A stretch of DNA of 6,028 bases from IIICB1 sp035968095. Its GTDB lineage: Bacteria > Cyanobacteriota > Cyanobacteriia > Cyanobacteriales > SIO1D9. Numbering within the stretch: position 1 is the stretch's first letter; the number at the start of each line of letters is the position of its first letter. A program made the translations under genes and the position numbers. Positions 5,964 to 6,028 of the stretch are shown piece by piece. The stretch covers positions 1 to 6,028 of the forward strand of contig JAWQFW010000291.1 in NCBI GenBank assembly GCA_035968095.1, read 5' to 3'. Below the pieces are notes generated by a model. That model ran no database searches. It was not told the DNA's origin and saw only the letters and a list, made by a program, of their open reading frames with translations.

Positions 5964-5979
5964 GTGCGGTTTCCCGAAC
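5964..5979 (-). promoter_or_regulatory. K-box-like element upstream of the groESL promoter
   Basis: The minus strand reads GTTCGG-GAAA-CCGCAC, which matches every fixed base of the K-box pattern GTTCGG-NNAN-CCNNAC, recalled from work on light- and heat-responsive groE transcription in cyanobacteria. It lies 11 bp upstream of the proposed -35. The match is exact, but the consensus is quoted from memory and function here is inferred. Confidence 0.7.
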
Positions 5980-5984
5980 TATTA

Positions 5985-6028
5985 TGGGATCGGGGACTGG
6001 GGATTGGGGACTGGGGATTAGGGATTGG
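5985..6028. repeat. Heptameric short tandem repeat array (GGGGACT/GGGGATT)
   Basis: Five heptamers in a row alternate and decay: GGGGACT (5992-5998), GGGGATT (5999-6005), GGGGACT (6006-6012), GGGGATT (6013-6019) and AGGGATT (6020-6026). A degenerate unit TGGGATC precedes them at 5985-5991, and the array runs out of the window. It is the same family as the repeat at 1-20, in inverted orientation. It ends 6 nt from the K-box, so it borders the groESL control region. Confidence 0.85.

Noticed and set aside
1..6028. A CRISPR array, insertion sequence, tRNA gene or novel defence system
   Set aside because: No spaced direct repeats, transposase, tRNA-like cloverleaf or unassigned gene cluster is visible. 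Every coding region belongs to a known housekeeping family.

Overview
The window reads as cyanobacterial chromosome. The grounds are a Ycf3 photosystem I assembly gene, ten copies of the HIP1 octamer GCGATCGC (a cyanobacterial signature that chance would give about 0.1 times in 6 kb), heptameric CCCCAAT/CCCCAGT short tandem repeats at both ends, and a groESL operon with a CIRCE operator and a K-box-like element. Heptameric repeats of this kind are best known from filamentous cyanobacteria, but the genus cannot be set from the sequence alone.

Layout. aroA (EPSP synthase, shikimate pathway) lies at 29-1381 on the + strand, directly after a short tandem repeat. It converges, with only 8 bp between the stop codons, on a minus-strand Xi-class glutathione transferase (glutathionyl-hydroquinone reductase type, 1390-2340). 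A 229-bp AT-rich gap with a candidate promoter and a palindromic repeat follows. Next are gatC (2570-2869) and ycf3 (2900-3421), both on the minus strand and probably co-transcribed in the order ycf3-gatC. A 313-bp non-coding stretch (3422-3734) holds a second copy of the palindromic repeat and an inverted pair of HIP1 sites. The right end is the groES-groEL operon (5809 down to 3735, minus strand). Its 137-bp intercistronic region can fold, and its control region (5810-5984) carries a promoter, a perfect CIRCE, a K-box match and then another heptameric repeat array.

The genes are housekeeping: aromatic amino acid synthesis, quinone/thiol redox chemistry, glutaminyl-tRNA formation by transamidation, photosystem I assembly and protein folding. 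All six coding regions are intact and of usual family length, and I see no phage, IS, CRISPR or defence genes. I found no clear candidate for a novel multi-gene system. The interesting content is regulatory and repetitive: the layered groESL control region, the foldable groES-groEL spacer, the pair of palindromic repeats, and tandem repeats that sit in the same orientation upstream of aroA and groES and so face each other across the window.
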